Shown here: positions 61,542-64,000 of the stretch, one piece after another
Layout: each line of letters begins with the position of its first letter
Position numbering within the stretch: the stretch's first letter is position 1
Origin: Mycobacterium sp. Aquia_213
GTDB lineage: Bacteria; Actinomycetota; Actinomycetes; Mycobacteriales; Mycobacteriaceae
Reading direction: 5' to 3'
Length of the DNA stretch: 64,000 nucleotides
Assembly: GCF_026625985.1 (NCBI RefSeq)
Contig: NZ_CP113116.1
Span: 5,146,001-5,210,000 of the forward strand
Notes under the pieces: model-generated
Database searches by the model: none
What the model was told of the DNA's origin: nothing
Seen by the model: the letters and a program-made list of their open reading frames with translations, nothing else
Translations under genes and position numbers: made by a program

Positions 61542-61609
61542 CCCTCAACGCACAGTCAACGAAAGAGACTGAGCGAGAAGGAAAGCGGGCTCAGCGCAAG
61601 TAGAGCGGG

Positions 61610-62293
61610 CTAGCCTTCGAGCTTGTAGCCCAATCCCCGAACCGTCACCAGGTGCACCGGGTTGGCCGGGTCGGCTTCGATCTTGGACCGCAGCCGCTTG
61701 ACGTGGACATCGAGCGTCTTGGTGTCGCCGACGTAGTCCGCGCCCCAGACTCGATCGATCAGCTGTCCGCGGGTGAGCACCCGTCCGCTGTTGCGCATCA
61801 GATATTCGAGCAAGTCAAATTCCTTGAGCGGCAACGTAATTGTGTCACCGTTGACCGACACGACGTGCCGCTCGACGTCCATCCGTACCGGACCGGACTC
61901 CAGCACACCGTCGCTGATCTCGGAGTCGTCGTCGCCGCCCCGGCGAAGCACCGCCCGGATCCGCGCGATCAACTCACGCGCCGAATAGGGCTTGGTGACA
62001 TAGTCATCGGCGCCGAGCTCCAGGCCGACCACCTTGTCGATCTCGCTGTCCCGGGCCGTCACCATGATCACCGGCACGCTGGAGCGAGCGCGCAGCTGCT
62101 TGCACACGTCGGTGCCCGACATGCCTGGCAGCATCAGATCAAGCAGCACGATGTCCGCGCCGGCACGGTCGAACTCGGCCAGCGCCGCTGACCCATCGGT
62201 CACCACGGTGGCTTCGAAGCCTTCCTTGCGAAGCAGGAAGGCCAGTGGATCGGCAAGCGACTCCTCGTCCTCCACGATCAGCACACTGGTCAT
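61610..62293 (-). CDS. regX3: Response regulator RegX3
   Basis: A 227-residue OmpR/PhoB-type regulator from ATG 62293. The phosphoacceptor is Asp52 in IVLLDLMLPGMSG; the lysine in ADDYVTKPYSARELIARIR is conserved. The C-terminal winged helix has LPLKEFDLLEYLMRN and LDVHVKRLRSKIEADP. It controls the phosphate-starvation response with SenX3 and affects ESX-5 export in M. tuberculosis. It overlaps senX3 by four bases, with no intergenic repeat. Confidence 0.97.
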   Translation of the reverse strand: MTSVLIVEDEESLADPLAFLLRKEGFEATVVTDGSAALAEFDRAGADIVLLDLMLPGMSGTDVCKQLRARSSVPVIMVTARDSEIDKVVGLELGADDYVTKPYSARELIARIRAVLRRGGDDDSEISDGVLESGPVRMDVERHVVSVNGDTITLPLKEFDLLEYLMRNSGRVLTRGQLIDRVWGADYVGDTKTLDVHVKRLRSKIEADPANPVHLVTVRGLGYKLEG

Positions 62294-63519
62294 CGACTTA
62301 GTTCTTCCTCTCGTTGGGATCTGTTGGGTCGCACATCGCGAGCCCGGGGTGGCTCGGTTTCTTCGTCGCCATCAGTGTCCTGATAGGCCGGGATGGACAA
62401 CGTAAACGTCGAACCGGTTCCCGGCTTGCTCCATACACCGATGCTGCCGTCGTGATTGGCCGCAACGTGTTTGACGATCGCCAGCCCCAGCCCACTGCCG
62501 CCGGTAGCTCGCGAACGCGCCTTGTCCCCCCGGAAAAACCGCTCAAAGACCCGCTCCTGGTCTTCCAGCGCAATCCCGATCCCGCGGTCGGTCACCGCGA
62601 TCTCGATGTTGTCGCCACGACGGCGACGGCTGATCGACACCGGTGAACCCGGTGGCGAATAGGCGATCGCATTGGAAACCAGATTGGCCAACGCGGTCAC
62701 CAGCAGTGTTTGATCCCCCAGCACTCGCAAACCGGTGGGCGAGTCGGTGCGAACCTCGATCTTGGCGTTGTCAGCTGCCACCTTGTGACGCGAAATCGCT
62801 TCGGCCACAACGGTATCGACCTCGACTGCAATGACGTTCGGCAACCGCTCGGCGCCCTGCAGCCGGGACAGCTCGATGAGCTCGGCGACCATGTCGCCCA
62901 ACCGGTTGGCCTCGATCAGGACCTTTTCGGCGAACCGGCGCACGGTTTCGGAGTCGTCCGCCGACGCCAGCAGTGCCTCGGCGAGCAGCGCCATGGCACC
63001 GACCGGGGTCTTGAGCTCGTGGCTGACGTTGGCCACGAAGTCGCGGCGGGTGGCCTCCATGCGCGCATGGTCGGACTGGTCGTGAACGAAGACCACGGCG
63101 AACCGGCGGTCTTCCTCACTCAGCAGCGTCGCCTGCCCGTGCACCGATATCCCGGACCGCCCGGCGGCACCGCGCTTGCCGGGCTGTAGGTCGAATTCGA
63201 CGTCGTCGCCGCCCAGCGCCTGCTGCGCCGCCTGCCAGGCTTGGTCGTCGAGCTGCCGATCGCGCACCAGGCCCAATTCCTTGGCTCGCTCGTTGAGGTA
63301 CACGACGTCGCGGTGTGAATCCACCACGGCCGCGCCCAGCGGCATCAGGGTGACGATTTGTTGCAGCATCTGCGCGACGGTGATTCCGGTCGATTCGGTG
63401 GCCACTCGCTGACGGCGTCGGACCACACGTGCGGACAACCGAGTGCCGGCCGCCACTCCGACGGCCAGCGCCAGCAAGGACAAGACCCCGGCCAGCAACA
63501 GCGCCGAGAACACAGTCAC
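62290..63519 (-). CDS. senX3: Sensor histidine kinase SenX3
   Basis: A 409-residue membrane kinase from GTG 63519, which has AGGA eight bases upstream; a TTG two codons earlier is less likely. Residues 1-25 form a membrane segment, a PAS-like region follows (LMPLGAAVVDSHRDVVYLNE), and the phosphoacceptor is His167 in FVANVSHELKTPVGA. The ATPase boxes are NLVSNAIAYSPPG (N), VTDRGIGIALEDQ (G1) and GGSGLGLAIVKHV (G2). It senses phosphate status with the Pst system and phosphorylates RegX3. Confidence 0.97.
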   Translation of the reverse strand: MTVFSALLLAGVLSLLALAVGVAAGTRLSARVVRRRQRVATESTGITVAQMLQQIVTLMPLGAAVVDSHRDVVYLNERAKELGLVRDRQLDDQAWQAAQQALGGDDVEFDLQPGKRGAAGRSGISVHGQATLLSEEDRRFAVVFVHDQSDHARMEATRRDFVANVSHELKTPVGAMALLAEALLASADDSETVRRFAEKVLIEANRLGDMVAELIELSRLQGAERLPNVIAVEVDTVVAEAISRHKVAADNAKIEVRTDSPTGLRVLGDQTLLVTALANLVSNAIAYSPPGSPVSISRRRRGDNIEIAVTDRGIGIALEDQERVFERFFRGDKARSRATGGSGLGLAIVKHVAANHDGSIGVWSKPGTGSTFTLSIPAYQDTDGDEETEPPRARDVRPNRSQREEELSR

Positions 63520-63681
63520 GAACAAAATCCTACAAATCTGGTGAACGCAGCCCTAGCGGAACGAGGCCAAAATCGGACAAGTCACAACTTCCGCTACAGG
63601 TGTTCGGCCGTCGTTCATGCGAAATTTGGCTAACGGGCTTTTGGCGCTCAAAAGCGGCGAAAATTGGGCTACGCCACAATC
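63520..63681. promoter_or_regulatory. senX3 upstream region with possible RegX3 half-site and palindrome
   Basis: GTTCACC on the coding strand (63540-63546), about 20 bases before the senX3 start, resembles a half of the RegX3 box; no clear second half is seen. CTTTTG-GCGCT-CAAAAG at 63638-63654 is an inverted repeat that could end gpm1 transcription. Both assignments are inferences from short motifs. Confidence 0.3.
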
Positions 63682-64000
63682 CTACCGGGCACCCTGGCTG
63701 GCTACCGCCGCGGCGCCGGCGGCCGCCGCCTCCGGGTCGAGGTAGGTACCGCCGGGCACCGCCGGACGCAAATCGGCGTCCAGGTCGTAACGCAACGGAA
63801 TGCCGGTCGGAATGTTCAGCTCGGAGATCTCGTCGTCGGATACTTGGTCGAGGTGCTTGACCAGGGCGCGCAGCGAGTTGCCGTGGGCGACGATCAGCAC
63901 CGTCTTGCCGAAGCGCAAATCCGGGACGATCACGTCGGTGAAGTACGGCAGAAAACGCACCACCACGTCGGCCAGGCATTCGGTGAGCGGGCCGCCACCG
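63682..64000 (-). CDS. gpm1: Phosphoglycerate mutase Gpm1, C-terminal part
   Basis: The minus-strand frame from the window edge to TAG 63682-63684 gives the last 105 residues of a cofactor-dependent phosphoglycerate mutase. GKTVLIVAHGNSLRALVKHL holds the second active-site His, and LNIPTGIPLRYDLDADLRP is the family signature. The end is AAAAGAAAVASQGAR. It interconverts 2- and 3-phosphoglycerate in glycolysis. The N-terminal RHG motif is outside the window. Confidence 0.93.
   Translation of the reverse strand, partial: GGGPLTECLADVVVRFLPYFTDVIVPDLRFGKTVLIVAHGNSLRALVKHLDQVSDDEISELNIPTGIPLRYDLDADLRPAVPGGTYLDPEAAAAGAAAVASQGAR

Overview
The window is chromosomal DNA of a slow-growing Mycobacterium outside the M. 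tuberculosis complex. It is GC-rich, uses many GTG starts, and carries PPE proteins, EsxE/EsxF-like proteins, a CmaA2-type mycolate methyltransferase and menaquinone and haem genes. Gene order follows, in reverse orientation, the block I recall as Rv0489 to Rv0544c of M. tuberculosis H37Rv. Rv numbers here are remembered homologues, not database results.

Layout. 0-4.4 kb: membrane protein tail, DUF3349, menE, membrane protein, APC permease. 4.9-9.0 kb: accessory PPE-PPE-DUF732-PPE cluster. 9.0-19.9 kb: two small glycosyl-transfer enzymes, a Pro/Thr-rich membrane protein, an epimerase, MTA phosphorylase, menA, fabH and a MinD-like ATPase. 20-26 kb: haem and cytochrome c assembly operon (hemL, phosphatase, thioredoxin lipoprotein, ccdA, resB, ccsA) with most stops and starts overlapping. 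26-36.3 kb: transport, sulfonate and envelope-modification genes (GabP-like permease, MFS, ssuD, esterase, two acyltransferases, SGNH hydrolase). 36.5-43.3 kb: oprA-like STAS gene, then hemB-hemD-hemC-hemA. 43.3-46.6 kb: EsxF/EsxE/CpnT-like toxin locus with its own candidate immunity gene. 47-58 kb: conserved lipid and cell-wall genes (serB1, dehydratase, cmaA2, acyltransferase, galE2, bS22, proC, ppx1). 59-61.5 kb: accessory PPE plus NUDIX block bounded by two copies of a repeat. 61.6-64 kb: regX3, senX3 and the 3' end of gpm1.

The most interesting locus is 43349-46638. Two WXG100 genes match EsxF and EsxE, and the following 754-residue protein matches the N-terminal half of CpnT. Its C-terminal ~130 residues are not the TNT NAD+ glycohydrolase, and the next gene does not resemble IFT. 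Base composition falls toward AT exactly across the toxin tip and the immunity candidate. This is the pattern expected of a polymorphic-toxin tip swap on a conserved mycobacterial carrier, at a different chromosomal site from the H37Rv cpnT locus.

Other points: a PPE protein lacking its WxG segment, a PPE protein with an unusual Thr/Val/Gly-rich tail, senX3 and regX3 overlapping by 4 bases with no MIRU spacer, several dispersed palindromic repeats, and two small genes (38 and 33 codons).
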